Of a stretch of 64,000 bases of DNA, positions 25,578 to 34,596 are shown in pieces. The position numbers were made by a program, and so were the translations under genes. Within the stretch, counting starts at the first letter, position 1. Each line of letters begins with the position of its first letter. A model generated the notes under the pieces. The model was not told the DNA's origin, did not search any database, and worked only from the letters and a program-made list of their open reading frames with translations. The DNA is from an uncultured Muribaculaceae bacterium (GTDB taxonomy: Bacteria; Bacteroidota; Bacteroidia; Bacteroidales; Muribaculaceae): the NCBI GenBank assembly GCA_910578095.1, contig CAJTOZ010000002.1, positions 62,001 to 126,000 on the forward strand, in the 5' to 3' direction.

Positions 25578-27356
25578 ATGGAGAATTATATTGTATCGGC
25601 CCGGAAATACCGTCCGTCCACCTTTGCAAGCGTGGTCGGGCAGCAGGCCCTCACAGCTACGCTGAAAAACGCCATCGCATCCGACCGCCTCGCCCACGCC
25701 TATCTCTTCTGCGGCTCCCGCGGCGTGGGAAAGACTTCATGCGCCCGTATTTTCGCAAAGACCATAAACTGCACCAACCGCACGCCCGATGGAGAAGCTT
25801 GCAACGAATGTCCTTCGTGCCGCGAATTCAACCAAAACCGCTCTTTCAACATCATCGAGCTCGACGCTGCAAGCAACAATGGCGTAGACGACATACGCTC
25901 GCTCACGGAGCAGGTGATGGTGCCACCATCGGAGGGACGCTACAGGGTGTTTATCGTCGATGAGGTGCACATGCTGTCGGCCGCTGCGTTCAACGCCTTC
26001 CTCAAAACGCTCGAGGAACCGCCGGCACATGCCATATTCATCCTTGCCACAACAGAGAAACACAAGATTATACCCACCATCCTGTCGCGCTGCCAGATTT
26101 TCGACTTCAACCGCATCACTGTCGGCGATATGGTGGCCCACCTCGCCCACGTGGCCCACAGCGAGGGCATGCAGGCCGAAAACGCGGCACTCAGCGTGAT
26201 TGCCCGCAAGGCCGACGGAGCCATGCGCGACGCGCTGTCGATATTCGACCAAGTGGCCGCATCGTCCCGCGGAAACATAACATACCGGAGCACCATTGAA
26301 AACCTCAATGTGCTCGACCATGGCTACTACTCGCGCCTGGTGGATGCTTTTGCCGCAGGCGATGTGCCGCAGGCGCTACTCATCTACAAGGAGGTGCGCG
26401 ACAAAGGCTTTGACTCGCAATTCTTTGTCAACGGCCTCGCCCAGTACCTGCGCGACCTCATGGTGGCCTCCAATCCCGCCACCAGGGCACTTCTTGAAGC
26501 CGACGACCGTGTGCGCGACGAAATGGCGCAGGTGGCGCAGAAATGTTCCGTACAATTCATATACTCCGCCCTCGACCTGCTCAACAGCACCGACCTCAAC
26601 TACCGTCAGGCAAGCAACAAACAGTTGCTCGTCGAGCTTGCGCTCATCAAACTGTGCCAACGGAACAGCCCCTCGTCTGAAAAGAGCGCCGCCATCGGTG
26701 GCGGGGGGCAGTTGAAAGCTCTTACTCCTCAGAACACACAGCCGGAAACAACCCCTCCTGCTGCACAACCCGCGCCATCAGCGCCACAATCAGCGCAGCC
26801 GAAAGCGGCGCACACGCCTCCTGCCTCACCACAACCGCCGCTGCCGCGACGACCGGCTGCAGCCGCGACGCCCCCACCCCCACCTGCACAGCCCGGCACA
26901 CCACGGCGCGTGGCACGCACCATATCCCTGCATCCCGACAGCAACACCGACAAAACTCCGGCAGCCGAAGCAGGTACGCCCGCAAGCCGACGCGACAACG
27001 CCTACACGGCCGACGCGGTGGAGAACTTCTGGCGCGGCTACATACAGCAGAACCCTTCGGCCCATCTGGTGTGTGCCTCGATGTCGGCAGCAATGCCACG
27101 CCACATCGAAGCCGACCGATGGCTGATGACCCTCAACAGCACCGCCCAGCGCGATGTAATGCACGAGGCACTCCCGGGCGTGCTCTCGTACATGCGCGAC
27201 CGACTGCTCAACGACAACTTCAGCATCGAGCTCCGGGTGGACGACGGCGAACCGTCGCCGGAGATATGGAACCGCTCGGAACTGCTCTCCCACATGGCCG
27301 AAGACTCTCAAAATTTCCGTGACTTCGTAAAAGAATTCAAGCTCACGCTTGACTGA
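25578..27356 (+). CDS. dnaX: DNA polymerase III subunit gamma/tau
   Basis: The 592-residue clamp-loader ATPase has Walker A GSRGVGKTS (about 45-53), a four-cysteine zinc motif (NCTNRTPDGEACNECPSC), Walker B VFIVDEVHML, and sensor segment ATTEKHKIIPTILSRCQ with the SRC arginine finger. Domain III ends near 365. A Pro/Ala-rich linker (about 390-450) leads to a short C-terminal domain for alpha binding. No A-rich slippery site for an internal frameshift is evident. It is followed by proB after 9 bases. The transcript appears leaderless. Confidence 0.96.
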   Translation: MENYIVSARKYRPSTFASVVGQQALTATLKNAIASDRLAHAYLFCGSRGVGKTSCARIFAKTINCTNRTPDGEACNECPSCREFNQNRSFNIIELDAASNNGVDDIRSLTEQVMVPPSEGRYRVFIVDEVHMLSAAAFNAFLKTLEEPPAHAIFILATTEKHKIIPTILSRCQIFDFNRITVGDMVAHLAHVAHSEGMQAENAALSVIARKADGAMRDALSIFDQVAASSRGNITYRSTIENLNVLDHGYYSRLVDAFAAGDVPQALLIYKEVRDKGFDSQFFVNGLAQYLRDLMVASNPATRALLEADDRVRDEMAQVAQKCSVQFIYSALDLLNSTDLNYRQASNKQLLVELALIKLCQRNSPSSEKSAAIGGGGQLKALTPQNTQPETTPPAAQPAPSAPQSAQPKAAHTPPASPQPPLPRRPAAAATPPPPPAQPGTPRRVARTISLHPDSNTDKTPAAEAGTPASRRDNAYTADAVENFWRGYIQQNPSAHLVCASMSAAMPRHIEADRWLMTLNSTAQRDVMHEALPGVLSYMRDRLLNDNFSIELRVDDGEPSPEIWNRSELLSHMAEDSQNFRDFVKEFKLTLD

Positions 27357-27365
27357 TCATCTGAA

Positions 27366-28472
27366 ATGAACATCAAAAGAGTAACCATAAAAATCGGCAG
27401 CAATGTGCTCACGCGACGCGACGGCACCCTTGACTTCACCCGCATGAGCGCTCTTGTCGACCAGGTGGCCGCGCTGCGGCGCGCCGGCATAGAAGTGGTG
27501 ATGATATCGTCCGGAGCCGTGGCATCGGGACGCAGCGAGCTACGCGACAGCATCGACGCCGCCGGCCTCGACGAGGTGTCGGCACGGCAACTGTTCAGCG
27601 CCGTAGGCCAGGCAAAACTCATCAACAGATATTTTGAATTGTTCCGCGACCACCGCATGACATGCGGCCAGGTGCTTGCCACTAAAGAAAACCTGGCCAC
27701 ACGCAGGCACTACCTCAATCAACAACGGTGCATCGAGGTGATGCTGCGCAGCGGAGTGGTGCCTGTTGTAAACGAAAACGACACCGTGAGCGTGACCGAG
27801 CTTATGTTCACCGACAACGATGAACTTTCCGGCCTCATAGCCACCATGACCGATTCCGATGCCCTCATAATCCTCAGCAATATAGATGGCATATATACCG
27901 GCGATCCCGCCGATCCCTCTTCACGCCTGATTGAGACGATCGATCAGACCACCGATGTGTCGGGCTACATATGCAGCTCGCGATCGTCGCTCGGACGAGG
28001 CGGCATGACAACAAAACACCGCATAGCCCGCAAAGTGGCGGCCGAAGGCATAGCCGTGATCATAGCCAATGGCAAACGCGACAGCGTGCTCACCGGGCTT
28101 CTTCTCGACCGGGAGCAGCCTCCACACACACTTTTTCTCCCTGCTGCCACACGCCCGAGCAGCCTGCGCAAGTGGATAGCCCACAGCGACTCATTTGCAA
28201 AAGGCACCCTGCACATCGACGATGGCGCCGCCAGAGCAATCCGTGCCGGAGGCACATCGCTGCTGACTGTGGGGCTGCTTGATGCCGAGGGCGACTTCGA
28301 ACGCGACGACATAGTGCGCGCGGTAGCTCCGGACGGCACCACTGTGGCCTGGGGACGGAGCGCCTACAGCGCTGCCGAAGCCAGAGCCGCCGCCGGACAA
28401 TCGGGCCACACACCACTCATCCACGCAGATTACCTTTATGTAGACGAAAGCGATCTTTTCCGCGACCGCTGA
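27366..28472 (+). CDS. proB: Glutamate 5-kinase
   Basis: The 368-residue enzyme catalyses the first step of proline synthesis, phosphorylating glutamate. The amino-acid-kinase domain shows IKIGSNVLT, ISSGAVASG, VPVVNENDTVS and FTDNDELSGLIATM. A C-terminal PUA domain starts near 275 (AKGTLHIDDGAARAI) and ends QSGHTPLIHADYLYVDE. It sits between dnaX and proA, with 22 bases to proA, so kinase and reductase should be made together; the product phosphate is unstable and passed to ProA. Confidence 0.96.
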   Translation: MNIKRVTIKIGSNVLTRRDGTLDFTRMSALVDQVAALRRAGIEVVMISSGAVASGRSELRDSIDAAGLDEVSARQLFSAVGQAKLINRYFELFRDHRMTCGQVLATKENLATRRHYLNQQRCIEVMLRSGVVPVVNENDTVSVTELMFTDNDELSGLIATMTDSDALIILSNIDGIYTGDPADPSSRLIETIDQTTDVSGYICSSRSSLGRGGMTTKHRIARKVAAEGIAVIIANGKRDSVLTGLLLDREQPPHTLFLPAATRPSSLRKWIAHSDSFAKGTLHIDDGAARAIRAGGTSLLTVGLLDAEGDFERDDIVRAVAPDGTTVAWGRSAYSAAEARAAAGQSGHTPLIHADYLYVDESDLFRDR

Positions 28473-28494
28473 TTCCCCATACTTCAAAACACCT

Positions 28495-29730
28495 ATGAAC
28501 CAAATATTCAAAAATGCACGCAGCGCCGCGACCGCGCTGCTGCAGCTCTCCACGGAAAAAACCGACGGAGTGCTGCTCGCCCTTGCCGACAATATAGTCG
28601 CAGCCACCGATGAGCTCATGAAAGCCAACGCCTCCGACATGGAGCGAATGGCTGCCGACAATCCAAAGCGCGACCGCCTGGCTCTCACACCGGCACGCAT
28701 AGCCGACATTGCCGACGGCGTACGCGCCGTGGCCGCCCTGCCATCGCCTGTCGGAAATATCCTGAACCAATGGACACGCCCCAACGGCATGACCATAACA
28801 AAAGTGAGCGTGCCCTTCGGAGTGATAGGCGTCATCTACGAGGCGCGGCCGAATGTCACATTCGATGTATTCGCCCTATGTTTCAAGGCCGGCAGCGCAG
28901 TGTTGCTGAAAGGTGGCCACGAGGCCGCCGACACAAACCGCGCAGCCATCGCCATAATCCGCGACACACTTGAGGGAGCCGGCATCACAGCCGATGCAGC
29001 TATCCTGCTGCCCGATGGCCGCGAAGCCACCGCGGCCCTGCTCGAAGCGCGCGATGCCGTAGACCTAATAATACCACGCGGTAGCCGCAGCCTCATCGAC
29101 TATGTGCGCGAGCATAGCCGCGTACCGGTGATCGAGACCGGTGCCGGAGTGTGCCACACCTACTATCACAGTTCCGGAGATCTGGCCACCGCACGCGACA
29201 TCGTGCGCAACGCCAAGACACGCAGGGTGAGTGTGTGCAATGCCCTCGACTGCCTCATCGTGGACCGCGACCGCCTGACCACCCTTCCGGCCCTGTGCTA
29301 CGAACTCTCCGACTATGGCGTGCACATCTACGCTGATGAAGAGGCCTACAACGCCCTCGACGGGGCCTATCCGTTCCTGCACCACGCCACTGCCGAGGAC
29401 TACGGCCGCGAATGGCTCGACTATAAGATGACCATAACGACCGTAGAAGGAATCGACGAGGCTATAGATTTCATAGCCCGCAACGGCTCACACCACAGCG
29501 AGTGCATCGTGGCCGAGAACCGCGAGGCCATAGCGCGCTTCCAGCGCGATGTGGATGCCGCATGCGTATATGCCAATGTGTCTACCGCGTTCACCGATGG
29601 CGGCCAATTCGGCTTCGGCGCAGAGATAGGCATAAGCACCCAGAAGCTGCACGCACGCGGACCGATGGCACTCCCGGAAATCACCACCTACAAATACCTC
29701 ATCGCGGGCTCCGGCCAGATACGTTCCTGA
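28495..29730 (+). CDS. proA: Gamma-glutamyl phosphate reductase
   Basis: This 411-residue NADPH-dependent enzyme makes glutamate semialdehyde. It has an aldehyde-dehydrogenase fold with FGVIGVIYEARPNVTFDVFALCFKAGSAV in outline, IIPRGSRSLIDYV, the catalytic cysteine in RRVSVCNALDCLIV (about residue 245), and a C-terminal FGFGAEIGISTQKLHARGPM segment that is strongly conserved. The length is normal. It ends the dnaX-proB-proA unit, with a clear terminator just after. Confidence 0.96.
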   Translation: MNQIFKNARSAATALLQLSTEKTDGVLLALADNIVAATDELMKANASDMERMAADNPKRDRLALTPARIADIADGVRAVAALPSPVGNILNQWTRPNGMTITKVSVPFGVIGVIYEARPNVTFDVFALCFKAGSAVLLKGGHEAADTNRAAIAIIRDTLEGAGITADAAILLPDGREATAALLEARDAVDLIIPRGSRSLIDYVREHSRVPVIETGAGVCHTYYHSSGDLATARDIVRNAKTRRVSVCNALDCLIVDRDRLTTLPALCYELSDYGVHIYADEEAYNALDGAYPFLHHATAEDYGREWLDYKMTITTVEGIDEAIDFIARNGSHHSECIVAENREAIARFQRDVDAACVYANVSTAFTDGGQFGFGAEIGISTQKLHARGPMALPEITTYKYLIAGSGQIRS

Positions 29731-29765
29731 GATCCCCCCCCTCGATGTGACGCACCCCATAACAG

Positions 29766-29805
29766 AAACTGCCTGACGCTCCTCAACCGGAGCATCAGGC
29801 AGTTT
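29766..29805. terminator. Terminator between proA and the GH94 gene
   Basis: AAACTGCCTGA (29766-29776) pairs with TCAGGCAGTTT (29795-29805), with an inner GCTCC/GGAGC stem and one C/A mismatch. The + strand continues TTTCTT. The A run on the other arm lets it act for the convergent GH94 gene as well. Confidence 0.85.
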
Positions 29806-29826
29806 TTCTTTAACGCGGCCGGGCGC

Positions 29827-32262
29827 TTACATCTCCACTTCTACAACATTTGATGTGCCGGCGGGCTGAGCAGCAATCTCATTCCCTTCGACGGGATTGC
29901 CGTTGAGTGTAATGCTCTTCACGCCCTTCGATACATGGGATGTGTTGCGGACCACTATGCGGTAGTCGGCGCCACGGAACTTGCGGTTCACCTCAAAGCC
30001 ATCCCAATCGGCAGGTATGCAAGGGTCTATCACAAGCCCATCGTAGGCGGGCTTGATACCGAAGATAAACTGAGTGATAGCATACCAGTTCCATGCGGCG
30101 GTTCCCGTGAGCCAGGAGTTCTTGGCCTCGCCGGGTTTAGCGGCATCTTTGCCGGCGGTCATCTGACAGTATACGTAGGGTTCCACCTTGTGCAGTTCGC
30201 TCTTATCCTCGAGATAGGCGGGGCATATCTTACGGTAGTACTCCCACGCGCGGTCGCCACGGCCAAGGACAGTCTCGCCGATAATTACCCACGGGTTGTT
30301 ATGGGCGAATATGCCGGCATTCTCCTTGTAGCCGGCGGGATAGGTGGAGATCTCTCCGTACTCCATCACATACTCGGTGAATGCCGGGTTGTTGAGCACA
30401 ATTCCATGCTCGCAGTCCAGACGCTCCTTCACGCTGTCGAGGGATTTTTCCACAAGACCATCCTCCAGACCTATGCCGGCCATGGTGCACCAGCCCTGGC
30501 TCTCGATGAATATCTGACCTTCCTTATTGACATGCGAGCCAACAGGACGACCGTAGTAATCATAGGCACGCAGGAACCAGTCGCCATCCCATCCATGCTT
30601 CTTCACAGCCTCGACCATCGCGTCCACATGGGCCTGTGCGCGGTCGGCTTCCTCATCCAGTCCCATGTGGCGGCACAGTTCCACATAATCTCTGCCGTAT
30701 ACCACAAACTGGCCGGCAATCATCAACGATTCGGCCTTGCTGCCTTCGGTTTTGTTTTCGGTGGTCTGGAACGACTCATTGGGATCCATGGAGAAACAGT
30801 TGAGATTCAGGCAGTCGTTCCAGTCGGCGCGGCCTATGAGCGGAAGCCCGTGCGGGCCGAGATTCTTCACCACGTGGTCGAAGCTCACACGCAGATGCTC
30901 CATCAGGCTTACCTCCGAGCCGGGCTGATTGTCAAATGGCACAGCTTCGTCAAGGATGGAGAAATCGCCGCTCTCCTTGATATAGGCTATTGTTCCGAAT
31001 ATTAGCCACATGGGATCGTCGTTGAATCCACCACCAATGTCGTTGTTGCCACGCTTGGTGAGAGGCTGATACTGGTGGTAGCATCCACCGTCGGGGAACT
31101 GCGTGGAAGCAATATCGATGATGCGTTCGCGGGCACGCTCCGGAATCTGATGTACGAAGCCCACAAGATCCTGATTGCTGTCGCGGAAGCCCATGCCTCG
31201 GCCGATACCGCTCTCAAAGAACGATGCCGAGCGCGAGAAGCAGAATGTGATCATGCACTGATACTGATTCCAGATGTTCACCATGCGGTCGAGGCGTTCG
31301 TCGCCGCTGCGCACAGCAAAGCGTTCCAGCAGGTCATCCCAATAGCTGCGCAATGCGTCGAAAGCTGCATCAACCTTGGCAGGAGTGTCGAAACGTGATA
31401 TCATTTCGCGGGCCTGCTTTTTGTTGATCACGCCCTTGCTCTCCCACTTGTCGTCCTGGGGATTCTCCACATAGCCGAGCATAAATATGAGATCGCGGCT
31501 CTCGCCGGGCTGCAGGGTGATTTCGAAATAATGTGAGGCAATCGGCGACCATCCGTGGGCCACAGAATTGCGCGGGCGTCCCTCCATCACTGCGTCAGGC
31601 TCATCGAAACCGTTGTAAAGTCCGATGAATGTCTCGCGGTCGGTATCGAAACCGTCGACAGCAGCATTGACGCTGTAGAATGCATAGTGGTCCCGACGTT
31701 CTTTGTATTCCGTCTTGTGGTAGATCACAGATCCGTCCACCTCCACTTCGCCCGTGGAAAAATTGCGCTGGAAGTTCTCCATATCCGTGGCTGCATTCCA
31801 CAGGCACCACTCCATGAAGGAAAAGAGCTTGAATGTCTTGGCGCGGTCGGTCTTATTGGTGAGCGTGAGTTTTGTCACCTCACAGTGCTCGCCGAGAGGC
31901 ACAAAGAAAAGCGCACGCGCCTCCAGGCCATTTTTCTCGCCTTTGATGACGGTGTAGTTCATGCCGTGGCGGCATTCGTAGGCATCCAGCGGTGTCTTGG
32001 TGGGTTTCCATCCTGGATTCCACACAGTGCCGCCATCGTTGATATAAAAATAGCGACCGCCGGCATCCATGGGCACTCCGTTGTAGCGGTAGCGTGTGAG
32101 ACGGCGGAATTTAGCGTCCTTATAGAAGCTGTACCCGCCGGCAGTATTACTGATTAATGAGAAAAAATCTTTGTTGCCGAGATAATTTATCCACGGCCAG
32201 GGCGTACGCGGATTTGTGATAACATATTCGCGTGCCTTGTCGTCGAAGTGTCCGTATTTCAT
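29827..32262 (-). CDS. GH94 glycoside phosphorylase, cellobiose-phosphorylase-like
   Basis: The 811-residue cytoplasmic enzyme (no signal peptide) has the size and layout of cellobiose phosphorylases: an N-terminal beta-sandwich (FDDKAREYVITNPRTPWPWINYLGN in outline), a linker, and an (alpha/alpha)6 barrel. In the barrel, GIGRGMGFRDSNQDL binds sugar, and GRADWNDCLNL (about 475-486) carries the general-acid aspartate. The C-terminal FRGADYRIVVRNTS is also typical. It cleaves a beta-linked disaccharide with phosphate, saving ATP. Cellobiose is the best guess; other beta-glucosides are possible. No transporter or other glycan gene is adjacent. Confidence 0.88.
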   Translation of the reverse strand: MKYGHFDDKAREYVITNPRTPWPWINYLGNKDFFSLISNTAGGYSFYKDAKFRRLTRYRYNGVPMDAGGRYFYINDGGTVWNPGWKPTKTPLDAYECRHGMNYTVIKGEKNGLEARALFFVPLGEHCEVTKLTLTNKTDRAKTFKLFSFMEWCLWNAATDMENFQRNFSTGEVEVDGSVIYHKTEYKERRDHYAFYSVNAAVDGFDTDRETFIGLYNGFDEPDAVMEGRPRNSVAHGWSPIASHYFEITLQPGESRDLIFMLGYVENPQDDKWESKGVINKKQAREMISRFDTPAKVDAAFDALRSYWDDLLERFAVRSGDERLDRMVNIWNQYQCMITFCFSRSASFFESGIGRGMGFRDSNQDLVGFVHQIPERARERIIDIASTQFPDGGCYHQYQPLTKRGNNDIGGGFNDDPMWLIFGTIAYIKESGDFSILDEAVPFDNQPGSEVSLMEHLRVSFDHVVKNLGPHGLPLIGRADWNDCLNLNCFSMDPNESFQTTENKTEGSKAESLMIAGQFVVYGRDYVELCRHMGLDEEADRAQAHVDAMVEAVKKHGWDGDWFLRAYDYYGRPVGSHVNKEGQIFIESQGWCTMAGIGLEDGLVEKSLDSVKERLDCEHGIVLNNPAFTEYVMEYGEISTYPAGYKENAGIFAHNNPWVIIGETVLGRGDRAWEYYRKICPAYLEDKSELHKVEPYVYCQMTAGKDAAKPGEAKNSWLTGTAAWNWYAITQFIFGIKPAYDGLVIDPCIPADWDGFEVNRKFRGADYRIVVRNTSHVSKGVKSITLNGNPVEGNEIAAQPAGTSNVVEVEM

Positions 32263-32294
32263 CGATAAGTGTTTAGGTGGTGTTTTTCTATTGG

Positions 32295-32302
32295 CAAAGT
32301 TA
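32295..32302 (-). promoter_or_regulatory. -7 element of the GH94 gene
   Basis: TAACTTTG on the minus strand, about 33 bases before the start codon. No good -33 box is seen, which may point to activator dependence. Confidence 0.5.
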
Positions 32303-32340
32303 CACTATTTTTTCGTATGCCACCACATTAAGGCAATAAA

Positions 32341-32382
32341 AAGCGCTCCGGCCACCGAGGATGATGCGGTGCCGGAGCGCTT
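32341..32382 (-). terminator. Terminator after the M3 peptidase gene
   Basis: AAGCGCTCCGGCCACCG (32341-32357) pairs with CGGTGCCGGAGCGCTT (32367-32382), with one bulged C. On the minus strand it is followed by TTTTTAT, a normal U tract. Confidence 0.88.
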
Positions 32383-32411
32383 GTTAAAGAATGCGTGCGG
32401 GTGTGAAAGCC

Positions 32412-34529
32412 TTAGTCGGCGAGACCACGGTTGCGCAGGAGCGCCTCTACACCAGGTTCATGGCCGCGGAAACGCACGTAGAGTTCCATCGGATCGGCGC
32501 TGCCGCCCATTTCAAGGATGTTGGTTTTGAACGATTTGGCAGTTTCGGGATCAAAAATGCCTTTCTCCTTGAAGAGTTCGAAGCCGTCGGTATCGAGCAC
32601 TTCCGCCCAAAGGTACGTATAGTAGCCGGAAGCATAGCCGTCGCTACCGAAGATATGCTTGAAGTAGGGCGAACGGTAGCGGAAAGTGAGTTCGGCAGGC
32701 ATGCCCAGCTCATCGGCCACCTGCTTCTCAAAGGCGAGAACATCTATATCAGCCTCAGGATTGAGTTTGCCATACTGAAGATCGAGGAGCGCAGCGCCGG
32801 CAAGTTCGGCAGTTGCGAAGCCCTGATTGTGCGTGGCAGCGGCCTGCAATTTTGCGATGAGCTCGTCGGGAATCACCTCACCGGTCTTATAGTGGTGGGC
32901 ATATGTGCGCAGCAGCTCGGGTTCCATAGCCCAGTGTTCGTGTATCTGCGAGGGCAGCTCCACAAAGTCGCGGTCCACATTGGTTCCGGCCTGCATCTTG
33001 TAGCGGGCGCGGGAAAGCATGCCGTGCAGTCCGTGGCCGAATTCATGGAACATCGTCTCCACCTCATCAAGCGTCAGCAGCGAGGGAAGTTCGGCGCTGG
33101 GAGGCGTAAAGTTGCCTACGTTGAAGATGACGGGACGCGACGAGGTGCCGTCGGGCTCGGTCCACGATCCTTTGAACTCGCTCATCCATGCTCCCTGGCG
33201 CTTGCTGGAGCGTGTGAAGTAGTCGGTCATGAACACAGCGATATGCTCGCCGGTGGCAGCATCGGTGACATCGTACACCTTCACTTCATCGTAATATTTG
33301 GGAGCATCCGGCATCTCCGTGAACTTGATGCCATAGAGGCGTTCGGCCATGCCGAATATGCCCTGACGCACGCTGTCCACTGCAAAATAGGCGCTCACCT
33401 GCGACTCGTCGAAGTCATATTTCTTCTGACGCACCTTCTCGGCATAGTAATAGTAGTCGTAGGGCGCAATGGTCACACCGGCACCTTCGGCATCGGCCAC
33501 AGCCTGCATTTCGGCCACTTCCTCCTTGACCTTTGCCACAGCAGGTGTCCAGATCTGGCGCAGAAGACCTTCAGCGGCTTCAACACTGCCGGCCATGACA
33601 TTGTCGGTCATATAGGAACCGAAATCCTTGAATCCGAGCAGGCCGGCCTTTTTTGCACGTGCCTGCAGAATCTTGTTGATCACAGGAAGATTGTTGTTGT
33701 CGCCTTCAGTGGCCTGGGTGGTATACCCTTCGTAGATACGGCGGCGAAGGTCGCGGTTCTCGGCAAACTGCAGTACGGGCAGGCGGCTGGGAGCATGGAG
33801 CGTGAACACCCATTTGCCTTCCAGGCCGCGCTTGGCTGCTTCTTCCGCTGCCACAGCCACTGTGCTTGCAGGCAGGCCGGCGAGGTCGGCCTCATTGTCG
33901 ACAGTCACGGCAAACGAATTGGTGGCGTTGAGCAGGTTGCGGTTGAACTGCAGATAAAGGTCGGCAAGTTCGGCATTGATGCCCTTGAGTGTCTCCTTAT
34001 CGGCGGGAGAAAGCAGGGCGCCGTTGCGGGTGAAATCTTTGTACATTTTCTCTACGGCCAGAAGCTGGTCAGAGGCCAGGCCGAGGCTGTCGCGACGGTC
34101 GTATAGATATTTGACACGCTCAAACAGCTTGTCGTTCATCATCATCTCATCGGCATGGGCCTGATAGGCAGGATAGAATTTTTCGGCTATCTCCATCATT
34201 TCAGGCGAGGAGTTGCTTTCTTCGAGTGCGGCGAAAACGAGCACCACACGATCAAGCACATCGCCGGTGCGGTCGAGTGCGAGAATGGTGTTGTCGAAAG
34301 TGGGCGTCGAGTCATTGTCGGTGATGGCCTTGATCTCGGCGTTGTGGCGACTGATGCCCTCTTCGAGAGCGGGCAGATAGTCGTCGTAGCTGATTTCTTC
34401 GAACGGCGGGATTTCGTACGGTGTGGAGTACTCCGCCAGGAACGGGTTCTCGTGCATTTTTTGCTTTGTGCAGCTTGTACCGGCGACAAGAGCTGCGGCC
34501 AAAAGCGCTGTTGTAAGACTGTGTTTCAT
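32412..34529 (-). CDS. dcp: M3-family metallopeptidase (peptidyl-dipeptidase Dcp-like), lipoprotein
   Basis: The 705-residue zinc peptidase has a lipoprotein-type signal (MKHSLTTALLAAALVAGTSC, Cys20), so it is exported and probably anchored in the envelope. The catalytic FHEFGHGLHGML (HExxH, about residues 491-502) is followed by a downstream metal-binding glutamate region and FVELPSQIHEHW, which fits oligopeptidase A/Dcp. It would trim short peptides in the periplasm, in keeping with peptide-fed Bacteroidales. It lies 67 bases after the EEP membrane protein gene and ends at a strong terminator. Confidence 0.92.
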   Translation of the reverse strand: MKHSLTTALLAAALVAGTSCTKQKMHENPFLAEYSTPYEIPPFEEISYDDYLPALEEGISRHNAEIKAITDNDSTPTFDNTILALDRTGDVLDRVVLVFAALEESNSSPEMMEIAEKFYPAYQAHADEMMMNDKLFERVKYLYDRRDSLGLASDQLLAVEKMYKDFTRNGALLSPADKETLKGINAELADLYLQFNRNLLNATNSFAVTVDNEADLAGLPASTVAVAAEEAAKRGLEGKWVFTLHAPSRLPVLQFAENRDLRRRIYEGYTTQATEGDNNNLPVINKILQARAKKAGLLGFKDFGSYMTDNVMAGSVEAAEGLLRQIWTPAVAKVKEEVAEMQAVADAEGAGVTIAPYDYYYYAEKVRQKKYDFDESQVSAYFAVDSVRQGIFGMAERLYGIKFTEMPDAPKYYDEVKVYDVTDAATGEHIAVFMTDYFTRSSKRQGAWMSEFKGSWTEPDGTSSRPVIFNVGNFTPPSAELPSLLTLDEVETMFHEFGHGLHGMLSRARYKMQAGTNVDRDFVELPSQIHEHWAMEPELLRTYAHHYKTGEVIPDELIAKLQAAATHNQGFATAELAGAALLDLQYGKLNPEADIDVLAFEKQVADELGMPAELTFRYRSPYFKHIFGSDGYASGYYTYLWAEVLDTDGFELFKEKGIFDPETAKSFKTNILEMGGSADPMELYVRFRGHEPGVEALLRNRGLAD

Positions 34530-34596
34530 CTTTTCCGGGTCGCGCTGCGCGCGATTTTTAAAGGTTATTATTATGTGATTGGTATTATGATTTGCT

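Noticed and set aside
32391..34106. A 571-codon + strand frame over the M3 peptidase
   Set aside because: Antisense shadow of a gene with an HExxH motif and a signal peptide; its own translation shows no domain.
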